NCBI RefSeq assembly: GCF_026686735.1
Contig: NZ_CP113432.1
Location: forward strand, 1,984,001 to 2,048,000
Direction of reading: 5' to 3'
Length of the DNA stretch: 64,000 nt
DNA from: Pseudomonas triclosanedens
Lineage (GTDB): Bacteria > Pseudomonadota > Gammaproteobacteria > Pseudomonadales > Pseudomonadaceae
Position 1 is the stretch's first letter, and each line of letters starts with the position of its first letter. The notes under the pieces are model-generated. The model was not told the DNA's origin. It saw nothing but the letters and a program-made list of their open reading frames with translations, and did not search any database. A program made the position numbers and the translations under genes. This document shows positions 45,019 to 57,755 of the stretch, one piece after another.

Positions 45019-45708
45019 ATGTTCAATGGCTACGGAGCCACCATCGTCGATGGTGCCTGGCTGACGCTTCAGTTGTCGTTGCTTTCGATGGCTCTGGCGA
45101 TCGCGCTGGGCCTGCTCGGTGCGGCCATCCGCCTGTCGCCAGTGAAGTGGCTGGCCTGGTGCGGCGACCTCTATGCCACCGTCATCCGTGGCGTACCGGA
45201 TCTGGTGCTTATCCTGCTGATCTTCTACGGCGGCCAGGCGGCTGTGAACTGGATCGCGCCGATGGTCGGCTATGACGACTATATCGACCTCAACCCCTTC
45301 GCATCGGGTGTCGGCACCCTGGGCTTCATTTTTGGCGCCTATCTGTCCGAGACCTTCCGCGGCGCTTTCATGGCCATCCCGAAAGGGCAGGGCGAAGCCG
45401 GCTTCGCTTACGGCATGAGCCCGCTTCAGGTGTTCTTCCGCATCCAGGTGCCGCAGATGATCCGCCTGGCCATTCCCGGCTTCACCAACAACTGGCTGGT
45501 GCTGGTCAAGGCTACTGCGCTGATCTCCGTGGTGGGCCTGCAGGACATGATGTTCAAGGCCAAGCAGGCTTCGGACGCCACTCGTGAACCTTTCACCTAT
45601 TTCCTGGCCGTGGCGGCGCTGTACCTGGTGGTGACCAGTGTATCCCTGGTGCTGTTGCGCATGCTCGAACGCCGCTATTCGGTCGGCGTGAAAGTCGCCG
45701 AGCTTTGA
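45019..45708 (+). CDS. aotQ: Arginine/ornithine ABC permease AotQ
   Basis: The 229-residue inner-membrane permease is of the HisQ/M class, with about five hydrophobic segments and the cytoplasmic EAA loop RGAFMAIPKGQGEAGFAYGMSPLQVFFRI that contacts the ATPase. ATG 45019 (MFNGYGATIVDG), with GAGG ten bases upstream, is the start; the frame is open further up but is not coding-like. It pairs with AotM to form the arginine channel. Confidence 0.95.
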   Translation: MFNGYGATIVDGAWLTLQLSLLSMALAIALGLLGAAIRLSPVKWLAWCGDLYATVIRGVPDLVLILLIFYGGQAAVNWIAPMVGYDDYIDLNPFASGVGTLGFIFGAYLSETFRGAFMAIPKGQGEAGFAYGMSPLQVFFRIQVPQMIRLAIPGFTNNWLVLVKATALISVVGLQDMMFKAKQASDATREPFTYFLAVAALYLVVTSVSLVLLRMLERRYSVGVKVAEL

Positions 45709-45727
45709 GTCAGAGGAAGCCATCGTG

Positions 45728-46423
45728 ATGTTCGACTTTTCCGTCATATGGGACAGCCTGCCGCTCTACTTCAGCGGTCTGCTGGTGACCCTCAAGCTGC
45801 TGGCCATCTCGCTGTTCTTCGGTCTGGTAGCGGCAGTGCCACTGGCTCTGATGCGCTGCTCGAAGAATGCGGCAGTGAACCTGCCGGCCTGGCTGTACAC
45901 CTACGTGATCCGCGGCACCCCGATGCTGGTGCAGCTGTTCCTCATCTATTACGGCCTGGCCCAGTTCGAGGCGGTGCGCGAAAGCTCGCTGTGGCCGCTG
46001 CTGTCCAATGCCACCTTCTGCGCCTGTGCCGCGTTCGCCATCAACACCAGCGCCTATACCGCAGAGATCCTCGCCGGCAGCCTGAAAGCCACGCCTCACG
46101 GCGAGATCGAGGCGGCCAAGGCGATGGGCATGTCGCGTATCAAGATGTATCGCCGCATCCTGCTGCCGTCGGCGCTGCGCCGTGCACTGCCGCAGTACAG
46201 CAATGAAGTGATCATGATGCTGCAGACCACCAGCCTCGCCTCCATCGTCACCCTGGTGGACATCACTGGCGCCGCGCGCACCGTGTACTCGCAGTACTAC
46301 CTGCCATTCGAGGCGTTCATCACCGCCGGTGTGTTCTACCTGGTCATGACCTTCACCCTGGTGCGCCTGTTCAAGCTGGCCGAGCGCCGTTGGCTGGCTT
46401 ATCTCGCGCCGCGCAAGCACTGA
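45728..46423 (+). CDS. aotM: Arginine/ornithine ABC permease AotM
   Basis: This second HisQ/M-type permease has about 231 residues, with five hydrophobic segments and the EAA loop GSLKATPHGEIEAAKAMGMSRIKMYRRI. The start is ATG 45728, with AGAGGAAG nine bases upstream; GTG 45725 is adjacent and in frame. The N-terminal half has RGTPMLVQLFLIYYGL, the typical polar amino acid permease motif. It forms a heterodimer with AotQ. Confidence 0.95.
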   Translation: MFDFSVIWDSLPLYFSGLLVTLKLLAISLFFGLVAAVPLALMRCSKNAAVNLPAWLYTYVIRGTPMLVQLFLIYYGLAQFEAVRESSLWPLLSNATFCACAAFAINTSAYTAEILAGSLKATPHGEIEAAKAMGMSRIKMYRRILLPSALRRALPQYSNEVIMMLQTTSLASIVTLVDITGAARTVYSQYYLPFEAFITAGVFYLVMTFTLVRLFKLAERRWLAYLAPRKH

Positions 46424-46433
46424 GGAGACGACT

Positions 46434-47546
46434 GTGGAGCGCATCGATCATCTGCTGCCCTGGGGCAGTCTTGGCAGCGAGCGCCGCCTTAGCGTGTTCC
46501 GCTATGGCAAAGGGGCGCGCAAGGTCTACATCCAGTCCAGCCTGCATGCCGACGAGCTGCCGGGCATGCGTACCGCATGGGAGTTGAAGCAGCGTCTGGC
46601 CGATCTTGAGGCGCGCGGGCAACTCAACTGCATCGTCGAACTGGTGCCGGTGGCCAATCCCATCGGCCTGGGGCAGACCCTGCAGGCCAGCCATCTTGGG
46701 CGTTTCGAGTTCGGCAGTGGGAAGAACTTCAATCGCGACTTCGTCGAGCTTTCGGCCCTGGTGGCTGAGCGCGTTGGCGAAAAGCTGGGCACCGACGAGG
46801 CAGCCAACGTCGAGCTGATCCGTCAGGCCATGCGTGATGGTCTTGACGCGTTGCCGCCGGCGCCTTCCGAGCTGCAGGGCATGCAGCGCATCCTGCTGCG
46901 CCACGCCTGCGATGCCGAGGTGGTGCTCGACCTGCATTGCGACTTCGACGCTGCCATTCACGTCTACGCGATTCCGCAGCACTGGCCGCGCTGGAAGTCT
47001 CTCGCAGCGCGCCTGAAAGCCGGCGTGGCGTTGCTTGCCGAAGATTCCGGTGGCAGTTCCTTCGACGAATCCTGTTCCCTGCCCTGGCTGCGTTTGGCAC
47101 AAGCCTATCCGCAGGCGGCGATTCCGCTGGCGTGCCTGGCGACCACTGTCGAGCTGGGTGGTGTGGGCGATACCCGTGTCGACCAGGCGCAGGCCAACGC
47201 TGAAGCCATCCTCGGCTTCCTCGCCGAACAGGGATTGATCGCCGGTGATTGGCCGGCGCCCCCGGGCGAATGCTGCGAAGGCATGCCCTTCGAAGGCACC
47301 GAATACCTCTACGCACCCCATGCCGGCGTGGTGAGTTTCCTGCGCAGGGCAGGGGAGTGGGTGGAGAAGGGCGACGCGCTGTTCGAGGTGGTCGACCCGC
47401 TGAACGACAAGGTCAGCACCGTTAGCGCCGGTACTTCCGGCGTGCTGTTCGCCATCGAGCGTGGGCGCTACGCCCAGCCGGGACTTTGGCTGGCCAAGGT
47501 GGCCGGGCGTGAGCCGTTCCGCAAGGGCCGGCTGATCAACGACTGA
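46434..47546 (+). CDS. Succinylglutamate desuccinylase/aspartoacylase family protein
   Basis: This 370-residue zinc hydrolase starts at GTG 46434, eleven bases after aotM. It has the metal ligands of the family: SLHADELPG (His and Glu near 40-43), DLHCD (His near 166) and the catalytic-type Glu in TTVELGG (about 238). The C-terminal part is a biotinyl-like beta barrel (YAPHAGVVSFLRRAGEWVEKGD). It is related to AruE but distinct. Its place inside the aot operon, between permease and ATPase genes, suggests that it deacylates an N-acyl amino acid related to arginine or ornithine. The substrate is unknown. Confidence 0.88.
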   Translation: MERIDHLLPWGSLGSERRLSVFRYGKGARKVYIQSSLHADELPGMRTAWELKQRLADLEARGQLNCIVELVPVANPIGLGQTLQASHLGRFEFGSGKNFNRDFVELSALVAERVGEKLGTDEAANVELIRQAMRDGLDALPPAPSELQGMQRILLRHACDAEVVLDLHCDFDAAIHVYAIPQHWPRWKSLAARLKAGVALLAEDSGGSSFDESCSLPWLRLAQAYPQAAIPLACLATTVELGGVGDTRVDQAQANAEAILGFLAEQGLIAGDWPAPPGECCEGMPFEGTEYLYAPHAGVVSFLRRAGEWVEKGDALFEVVDPLNDKVSTVSAGTSGVLFAIERGRYAQPGLWLAKVAGREPFRKGRLIND

Positions 47547-47563
47547 ATTCGAGAACCGACACC

Positions 47564-48328
47564 ATGTACAAACTGGAAATCCAGGACCTGCACAAGCGCT
47601 ATGGCAATCACGAGGTGCTCAAGGGCGTCTCGCTGGCGGCGAAAGCGGGCGACGTGATCAGCATCATCGGCTCCTCCGGCTCGGGCAAGAGTACCTTCCT
47701 GCGCTGCATCAACCTGCTGGAGCAGCCGCACGCCGGCAAGATCCTGCTCAACGGCGAAGAGCTCAAGCTCATACCGAACAAGGACGGCGCGCTCAAGGCT
47801 GCCGATGCCAGGCAGTTGCAGCGCATGCGCTCGCGACTGTCGATGGTGTTTCAGCACTTCAATCTGTGGTCGCACATGAGTGCGCTGGAGAACGTCATCG
47901 AGGCGCCGGTCCACGTACTGGGCGTTCCGAAGAAAGAGGCGCTGGAAAAGGCCGAGCACTACCTGGCGAAAGTCGGCGTGGCGCACCGCAAGGATGCCTA
48001 TCCGGCCCATATGAGCGGCGGCGAGCAGCAGCGCGTGGCCATTGCCCGGGCGCTGGCGGTCGAGCCGGAAGTGATGTTGTTCGACGAACCGACTTCCGCA
48101 CTGGACCCCGAGCTGGTCGGCGAAGTCCTGCGCGTGATGCAGGATCTGGCCCAGGAGGGTCGCACGATGGTGGTGGTGACCCACGAGATGGGCTTTGCCC
48201 GTGAGGTGTCGAACCAGTTGGTGTTCCTGCACAAGGGGCTGGTGGAGGAGGCGGGCTGCCCGAAGGTAGTCCTGGCCAATCCGCAATCGGAACGCCTCAA
48301 GCAGTTCCTTTCCGGCAGCTTGAAGTAA
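47564..48328 (+). CDS. aotP: Arginine/ornithine ABC transporter ATPase AotP
   Basis: This is the 254-residue ATPase of the AotJQMP importer: Walker A GSSGSGKST (about 37-45), Q-loop FQHFNLW, signature MSGGEQQR (about 150), Walker B VMLFDEPTSALDPE, H-loop VTHEMGF. It is a HisP/GlnQ-class polar amino acid ATPase. It is followed after 34 bases by argR, as in P. aeruginosa, where argR is part of the operon. Confidence 0.96.
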   Translation: MYKLEIQDLHKRYGNHEVLKGVSLAAKAGDVISIIGSSGSGKSTFLRCINLLEQPHAGKILLNGEELKLIPNKDGALKAADARQLQRMRSRLSMVFQHFNLWSHMSALENVIEAPVHVLGVPKKEALEKAEHYLAKVGVAHRKDAYPAHMSGGEQQRVAIARALAVEPEVMLFDEPTSALDPELVGEVLRVMQDLAQEGRTMVVVTHEMGFAREVSNQLVFLHKGLVEEAGCPKVVLANPQSERLKQFLSGSLK

Positions 48329-48362
48329 GCTGTCTGTCATCGTCGCCTGGTGATCTAGCCGC

Positions 48363-49346
48363 ATGACTGCACAACGCATCGGATTTCTCCTCTGGCCGCA
48401 TACGCGGGCGCTGACACTGGCGCTGGCCGAGGAGGCCCTGAGGGTCGCCCGCCGGCTGCACCCGGAGGCGCTCTACGATCCGGTGTTCATGAGCGCCGAG
48501 CCGATCGCCGAGGCGGACGGCTGGCGTCTGCCGGGGCAGGCCTGGAATGGTGTGCTGGAGCAGTGCCAGCGGATATTCCTGGTCGCCGACGAGGTGCCGC
48601 AGGCGGTGTCCGCGCCGTTGGCTGGGGCGCTGAAGCAGTTGTCGCGCAATGGCGTGAGTATCGGTGCGCTGTCCGCCGGCATCTACCCGCTGGCACAGCT
48701 CGGCCTGCTCGATGGCTACCGCGCCGCCGTGCACTGGCGCTGGCACGACGATTTCACCGAGCGTTACCCCAGGGTCATCGCCACCAATCATCTGTTCGAG
48801 TGGGATCGCGACCGTCTGAGCGCCTGTGGCGGCATGGCGGTGCTCGACCTGCTGCTGGCCGTGCTCTCCCGCGATCATGGCGCGGAGCTGGCTGGCGCGG
48901 TGTCCGAGGAACTGGTGGTGGAGCGCATCCGCGAAGGGTCCGAGCGCCAGCGTATCCCGCTGAAGAATCGCCTCGGCTCCAGTCACCCGAAGCTCACCCA
49001 GGCGGTGTTGCTGATGGAGGCGAATATCGAAGAGCCGCTGACCACCGACGAGATCGCTCAGCACGTTTGTGTCTCGCGCCGCCAGTTGGAGCGCATCTTC
49101 AAGCAGTATCTGACCCGTGTGCCCAGCCAGTACTATCTGGAGCTGCGCCTGAATCGCGCGCGGCAGATGCTGATGCAGACCAGCAAGTCGATCATCCAGA
49201 TCGGCCTGTCCTGCGGCTTCTCCAGCGGCCCGCACTTCTCCAGCGCCTATCGCAATTTCTTCGGCGTGACTCCGCGCGAAGACCGCAACCAGCGCCGCGG
49301 CCTGGGCATCGCCGAAGCGCCCCAGGTGGTCGCCGAGCGCGGCTGA
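48363..49346 (+). CDS. argR: Arginine-responsive regulator ArgR (AraC family)
   Basis: This 327-residue protein has an N-terminal DJ-1/PfpI-like (GATase-1) domain, residues about 5-180, and a C-terminal AraC double helix-turn-helix (TDEIAQHVCVSRRQLERIFKQYL, then IIQIGLSCGFSSGPHFSSAYRNFFG). In Pseudomonas ArgR senses arginine, activates aot and aru and represses biosynthetic genes. Its likely binding sites are visible upstream of aotJ and aruC in this window, so autoregulation through the operon promoter is probable. Confidence 0.95.
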   Translation: MTAQRIGFLLWPHTRALTLALAEEALRVARRLHPEALYDPVFMSAEPIAEADGWRLPGQAWNGVLEQCQRIFLVADEVPQAVSAPLAGALKQLSRNGVSIGALSAGIYPLAQLGLLDGYRAAVHWRWHDDFTERYPRVIATNHLFEWDRDRLSACGGMAVLDLLLAVLSRDHGAELAGAVSEELVVERIREGSERQRIPLKNRLGSSHPKLTQAVLLMEANIEEPLTTDEIAQHVCVSRRQLERIFKQYLTRVPSQYYLELRLNRARQMLMQTSKSIIQIGLSCGFSSGPHFSSAYRNFFGVTPREDRNQRRGLGIAEAPQVVAERG

Positions 49347-49436
49347 CGGCTCGCTCCTACAGTGCCTCTTTCCGGCTGTCTCTGTGGCCACGGCGGATAA
49401 CGCTGGCGCGTTATGCGCCCTACGACGATGACCTGC

Positions 49437-49664
49437 CTACGGTACGAAATCGCCCAATTCTGCCCGTGCGGTGGGGATGAGGGCTTCGAGGACTTCCAGC
49501 GGAACGTCTTGCTGAAATAGGTTCACGACGTATCGTTTGTTTTCGTCGTCCCGGAATATTTCCAGAATCGGCACATTGTTGATGCAGCACTCCAGTCCAA
49601 GCCCGTCTCGTGGGTTTATGTCGGAGGCGAATTGAATCCCGTATTCGATTCCATTGATCAGCAT
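49437..49664 (-). CDS. Small hypothetical protein (75 residues)
   Basis: The ORF on the minus strand lies between argR and aruC. The product starts MLINGIEYGIQFASD and contains LECCINNVPILEIFRDDENKRYVVNLF, a compact acidic protein with one Cys pair and no signal or membrane segment. The GGATGG-type sequence eight bases before the start is a fair ribosome site, and the composition is coding-like and lower in GC than its neighbours. No family is recognised; a small immunity-like or regulatory protein is possible. Confidence 0.6.
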   Translation of the reverse strand: MLINGIEYGIQFASDINPRDGLGLECCINNVPILEIFRDDENKRYVVNLFQQDVPLEVLEALIPTARAELGDFVP

Positions 49665-49783
49665 GGTTTTTCCATCCGTAGGTAGTGAGTGCTGGCTTGG
49701 CAGTTGGCGTGCGGTAGATTTTCTCGTGCCGCAAGTATTCCAGCTTCGCCGCAGGCCTTACACTGCGCCTTCCCGATGCTTTC

Positions 49784-49877
49784 TGTCGCATTTCCGTAAG
49801 CCTCGGCAATCCGTGTGTTGGCGCTATAACAAGTTGTCGCATGGCGGCAATGCCGGCCCGTTGATCGTCCCTACAAT
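49784..49877 (+). promoter_or_regulatory. ArgR half-sites and promoter of the aru operon
   Basis: TGTCGC, eight bases, AA occurs at 49784-49799 and at 49835-49850. Another half-site (TGTGTT, eight bases, AA) starts at 49814, exactly 21 bases before the last one. A -10-like TACAAT lies at 49872-49877, 37 bases after the start of the last TGTCGC, the same distance as at aotJ, so ArgR would cover the -35 position and activate. Confidence 0.68.
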
Positions 49878-49891
49878 CCATTCATCGATAG

Positions 49892-51139
<1,248 letters not shown>

Positions 51140-51188
51140 CAGCCTCCGGCTAAGCTGGATCGGCGGGGTCTGTACCTCGCCGTTCGAT

Positions 51189-51211
51189 CCGGCCGGACAA
51201 TCTTCGGCCGG
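51189..51211 (+). other. Hairpin between aruC and aruF
   Basis: CCGGCCG (51189-51195) pairs with CGGCCGG (51205-51211). No T-run follows. In the 156-base gap within the operon it may be a processing or mRNA-stability element. Confidence 0.45.
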
Positions 51212-51295
51212 TTCTCCGAATGCCCTGGTTTGCGCGGCACAGGCTGTGTTGCGCCCAAGAATCACGAAACTTTGTCTGGTTAGAGGAGTGACGCC

Positions 51296-52312
51296 ATGCT
51301 GGTGATGCGCCCCGCCCAAGTGGCCGACCTGCAACAGGTGCAGCGTCTAGCCGCGGACAGCCCGGTCGGCGTCACGTCGCTGCCGGACGACGCGGAACGG
51401 TTGAAAGACAAGATTCTCGCCTCGGAGGCGTCGTTCGCCGCCGAGGTGAGTTTCAATGGCGAGGAAAGCTATTTCTTCGTGCTCGAAGACACAGCCAACG
51501 GCCGCCTGGTCGGCTGCTCGGCGATCGTGGCCTCCGCCGGGTTCTCCGAGCCGTTCTACAGCTTCCGCAACGAGACCTTCGTTCATGCCTCCCGTGAGCT
51601 GAAGATCCACAACAAGATTCACGTCCTCTCGCTGTGCCATGACCTTACCGGCAACAGCCTGCTGACCAGTTTCTACGTCGAGCGCGACCTGGTGAACACT
51701 CCGGTCGCCGAGCTGAACTCCCGTGGCCGTCTGCTGTTCATGGCCAGCCATCCGGAGCGTTTCGCCGACGCGGTGGTGGTGGAGATCGTCGGCTACAGCG
51801 ATGACCAGGGCCAGTCGCCGTTCTGGAACGCCATCGGGCGCAATTTCTTTGACCTCGACTACAGCGCCGCGGAGAAGCTCTCGGGCCTCAAGAGCCGTAC
51901 CTTCCTCGCCGAGCTGATGCCACATTACCCGATCTACGTGCCGCTGCTGCCGGATGAGGCGCAGGAGTCGATGGGCCAGGTCCATCCGCGCGCGCAGATC
52001 ACCTTCGACATCCTGATGCGCGACGGTTTCGAGTCCGACAACTACATCGACATCTTCGACGGCGGGCCGACCCTGCACGCGCGGACCTCCAGCATCCGCT
52101 CTATCGCCCAGAGCCGGCAGGTTCCTGTGCGCATCGGAGAGGGCGCCAAGGGGAATCGTGGCTATCTGATCACTAACGGGCAGTTGCAGGATTTTCGCGC
52201 CATTGTCGTCGAACTTGACTGGGCTCCCGGCAAGCCGGTGACCCTGAACCAGGAAGCCGCCGACGTCCTGGGCGTTGGCGAAGGCGCCAGCGTGCGTCTG
52301 GTCGCGATCTGA
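51296..52312 (+). CDS. aruF: Arginine N-succinyltransferase alpha subunit AruF
   Basis: The 338-residue subunit of arginine/ornithine succinyltransferase carries out the first AST-pathway step, transferring succinyl from succinyl-CoA to arginine. The AstA family start MLVMRPAQVADLQQVQRLA (GNAT-like) is followed by LCHDLTGNSLLTSFYVERD and GRNFFDLDYSAAEKLSGL. AGAGGAG lies upstream of ATG 51296. Pseudomonas, unlike E. coli, encodes two AstA-type subunits in tandem, aruF and aruG. Confidence 0.96.
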   Translation: MLVMRPAQVADLQQVQRLAADSPVGVTSLPDDAERLKDKILASEASFAAEVSFNGEESYFFVLEDTANGRLVGCSAIVASAGFSEPFYSFRNETFVHASRELKIHNKIHVLSLCHDLTGNSLLTSFYVERDLVNTPVAELNSRGRLLFMASHPERFADAVVVEIVGYSDDQGQSPFWNAIGRNFFDLDYSAAEKLSGLKSRTFLAELMPHYPIYVPLLPDEAQESMGQVHPRAQITFDILMRDGFESDNYIDIFDGGPTLHARTSSIRSIAQSRQVPVRIGEGAKGNRGYLITNGQLQDFRAIVVELDWAPGKPVTLNQEAADVLGVGEGASVRLVAI

Positions 52313-52323
52313 GGGGAAAGAGC

Positions 52324-54834
<2,511 letters not shown>

Positions 54835-54835
<1 letters not shown>

Positions 54836-56181
54836 TGACCGCCTATGAAATGAACTTCGACGGTCTGGTCGGACCGACGCACAACTACGGCGGCCTGTCA
54901 TACGGCAACGTGGCCTCGCAGAGCAACAGTCAGGTCGCGTCCAACCCGCGCGAAGCGGCCAGGCAGGGCCTGGCGAAGATGAAGGCGCTGATGGAAATGG
55001 GCTTCAAGCAGGGTGTGTTCGCCCCGCAGGAGCGCCCGGCGGTTGCCTCGCTGCGTGCCCTGGGCTTCTCCGGCAGCGATGCCGAGGTGATCGCCAAGGC
55101 TGCCAGGGAAGCCCTGCCGCTGCTCGCCGCGGTCAGTTCGGCATCCTGCATGTGGACCGCCAACGCCGCCACTGTCAGTCCTGGCGCGGACACCGCCGAT
55201 GGGCGCGTGCACTTCACCGCAGCCAACCTGAACTGCAAGTTCCATCGTTCCATCGAGCATCCGCAGACCAGCCGCATCCTCGCGGCGATGTTCAACGACG
55301 AGAAATACTTCGCCCATCACGCCGCGCTGCCTGCGGTCTCGCAGTTCGGCGACGAGGGGGCGGCCAACCATACGCGCTTCTGCAAGTCCTACGGCGAAGC
55401 CGGCGTGGAGTTCTTCGTCTTCGGCCGCAGCGCATTCGACAGCCGCTTCCCGGCTCCGCAGCGCTACCCGGCGCGGCAGACCCTGGAAGCCTGTCAGGCT
55501 GTCGCCCGCCTGCACGGCCTGAGCGACGACGGTGTGGTCTACGCCCAGCAGAACCCGGCGGTGATCGACCAGGGCGTGTTCCACAATGACGTGATCGCGG
55601 TGGGGAATGGCGAAGTGCTGTTCCACCATGAGGATGCCTTCCTCGACACCGAGCGCGTGCTGGCCGAACTGCACGACAAGCTGGGCCGCCGTGGCGGTCG
55701 CTTCCGGGCCGTATGCGTGCCGCGTGACCAGGTTACGGTCGAGGATGCGGTGAAGTCCTATCTGTTCAACAGCCAGTTGCTGACCCGCGCCGATGGCAAC
55801 ATGCTTCTGATCGTCCCCGAAGAGTGCCGCAAGAACGAGCGCGTCTGGAGATACCTGTCGCGCCTGACCGCCGAGGATGGCCCGATCCGCGAGGTGAAGG
55901 TGTTCGACCTCAAGCAGAGCATGCAGAACGGCGGAGGCCCCGCCTGCCTGCGCCTGCGCGTGGCGCTGAGCGACAAGGAGCTGGCGGCGGTCAATCCGGG
56001 CGTCATCATGACCCCGACCCTGCACGACACCCTGGTCACATGGGTCGACAAGCACTACCGCGATCGCCTGTCCGAAGCCGACCTGGCCGACCCGCAATTG
56101 CTCATCGAATGCCGGACGGCGTTGGATGAATTGAGCCAGATCCTTAAACTGGGCTCGGTTTATCCGTTCCAGCAGAACTGA
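54835..56181 (+). CDS. aruB: N-succinylarginine dihydrolase AruB
   Basis: This 448-residue amidinotransferase-fold hydrolase carries out the second AST step, releasing two ammonia and CO2 from succinylarginine. [18 protein letters not shown] opens the protein, [20 protein letters not shown] holds the catalytic His, and Cys371 in [14 protein letters not shown] is the nucleophile. The length matches E. coli AstB. The start is ATG 54835 within TGATG at the aruD stop; GTG 54832 is less likely. Confidence 0.95.
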
Positions 56182-56332
56182 TGACCGGCCCACTGCCTGC
56201 CTGCGCTTGCTCATGCAGCGTTAGGAACAGGCTCAAGATGCTCATTTACAGCGCGTAAACTGCGCTCTTTCGCCTGTTCTTGCCTCGCCTGAGCTGCGCT
56301 CGGCGAGGCATTGAGCGGGTCAGGTGACTGAC

Positions 56333-56614
56333 ATGACCGAAAGCCTCCCGTTGATTCTCGAAGACACCAAGGGCGAGCGCCGCGAGACCCACACCGCGCG
56401 CCTGGCCATCCGCCTGGAGGGACGTGAGCTGTGGCTGGAAGCCGACGGCAAGGGCGGCCTGGTGATCTACGCCGACTCGCACGAGGATGACGTCGAGATA
56501 CCGTTGCTGGTGGTGCGCCCGCAGGCGGTGAACCAGTTGGGCCTGAGCCTGGAGCTGGAGGCTGCCGAAGTCCATGAACATGGTCCAGACTGTGGGTGTG
56601 ATCATCACCACTGA
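56333..56614 (+). CDS. Small conserved protein of the aru operon with His/Cys-rich tail
   Basis: The protein has 93 residues. An N-terminal acidic/basic beta-rich part (SLPLILEDTKGERRETHTARL, GRELWLEADGKGGLVIYAD) is followed by HEHGPDCGCDHHH at the end, which could bind a metal ion. I recognise it by position: P. aeruginosa has a small hypothetical gene between aruB and aruE (PA0900). Its function is unknown. ATG 56333 follows CAGGTG; GTG 56324 is in frame. Confidence 0.75.
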   Translation: MTESLPLILEDTKGERRETHTARLAIRLEGRELWLEADGKGGLVIYADSHEDDVEIPLLVVRPQAVNQLGLSLELEAAEVHEHGPDCGCDHHH

Positions 56615-56665
56615 CCGCGGAACCCACGGCCGTGTGCGGCCGTCTGGTGCGATGGAGGCGTCCGC

Positions 56666-57664
56666 ATGCTAGCTCTGGGCAAATTGCTCGAACTGACCCT
56701 CGCCGGCCGTGAGCCGACGGAAAAAATCCAGTTGACGGCGGATGGCACGCGCTTGCACTGGCTTGCCGAAGGCGCCCTGGAGATCACGCCGACCGTCGCT
56801 CGCGACAACGGTCGCGATCTGCTGTTGTCGGCGGGTATCCACGGTAACGAGACTGCGCCCATCGAGTTGCTCGATCGTCTCCTGCAGCGCATTGCCCGTG
56901 GCGAGCTGAAGCCTGCCTCGCGGGTGTTGTTCCTGCTCGGTAACCCCGAAGCCATGCGCCGTGGCGAGCGGTATCTGGAGCAGGACATCAACCGCTTGTT
57001 CTGCGGGCGTCACGAGGACGGCAGCGGTAACGAGGCCCTGCGCGCCGCCGAACTGGAGCGCCTTGCCGCGGCGTTCTTCTCTCGTGCGGAGCGGCCTCGC
57101 CTGCACTATGACCTGCATACGGCCATCCGAGGTTCGAAGATCGAGCAATTCGCGCTCTATCCGTGGAGCGAGGGACGCGAGCATTCCCGCGATGAGTTGG
57201 CCCGCCTGCGTAGCGCCGGGATCGATGCAGTGCTGTTGCAGAGCAAACCGGGCATTACCTTCAGTGCCTACACCTATAGTTGCCTGGGCGCCGAGGCGTT
57301 CACCCTGGAACTGGGCAAGGCGCGGCCGTTCGGGCAGAACCAGGCGGTCAACCTCGACCGTCTGGAGATCATGCTGCAGGCGCTGATTCGCGGCGACGAG
57401 CCGACCGACGATGGCGCGCCGCTCGATGGTCTCAAGCTCTTCGCGGTATCCCGTGAAGTAATCAAGCACAGCGACCATTTCCGCCTGCATCTGGATGATG
57501 CTGTGGATAATTTCACCGAGCTCGACCAGGGCTACCTGCTTGCCGAAGATATCGGCGGTACACGCTGGATCGTCGAAGAGCGCGGTGCGCGAATCATCTT
57601 TCCAAACCCTAGGGTCAAGAACGGTCTGCGGGCTGGCATTCTGGTGGTTCCAACCGAGCTCTGA
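56666..57664 (+). CDS. aruE: Succinylglutamate desuccinylase AruE
   Basis: The 332-residue zinc hydrolase carries out the fifth and last AST step, giving glutamate and succinate. The zinc ligands are in [15 protein letters not shown] (His and Glu, about 56-60) and [10 protein letters not shown] (His about 150); [14 protein letters not shown] carries the catalytic Glu. It starts at ATG 56666, with GGAGG upstream. It ends the aru operon, followed by a terminator-like hairpin. Confidence 0.95.
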   Translation: MLALGKLLELTLAGREPTEKIQLTADGTRLHWLAEGALEITPTVARDNGRDLLLSAGIHGNETAPIELLDRLLQRIARGELKPASRVLFLLGNPEAMRRGERYLEQDINRLFCGRHEDGSGNEALRAAELERLAAAFFSRAERPRLHYDLHTAIRGSKIEQFALYPWSEGREHSRDELARLRSAGIDAVLLQSKPGITFSAYTYSCLGAEAFTLELGKARPFGQNQAVNLDRLEIMLQALIRGDEPTDDGAPLDGLKLFAVSREVIKHSDHFRLHLDDAVDNFTELDQGYLLAEDIGGTRWIVEERGARIIFPNPRVKNGLRAGILVVPTEL

Positions 57665-57672
57665 GGCTCACG

Positions 57673-57699
57673 GGCGCACGACCTTCGTGCGCCTTGTTT
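57673..57699 (+). terminator. Terminator after aruE
   Basis: GGCGCACGA (57673-57681) pairs with TCGTGCGCC (57685-57693), followed by TTGTTT. It closes the aru operon before the threonine aldolase gene. Confidence 0.7.
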
Positions 57700-57755
57700 C
57701 CCCGGTGGCGAGCGCTTAGCATCGGCTCTTTCCGCCTGATGCCAGGGAGCCCGCC

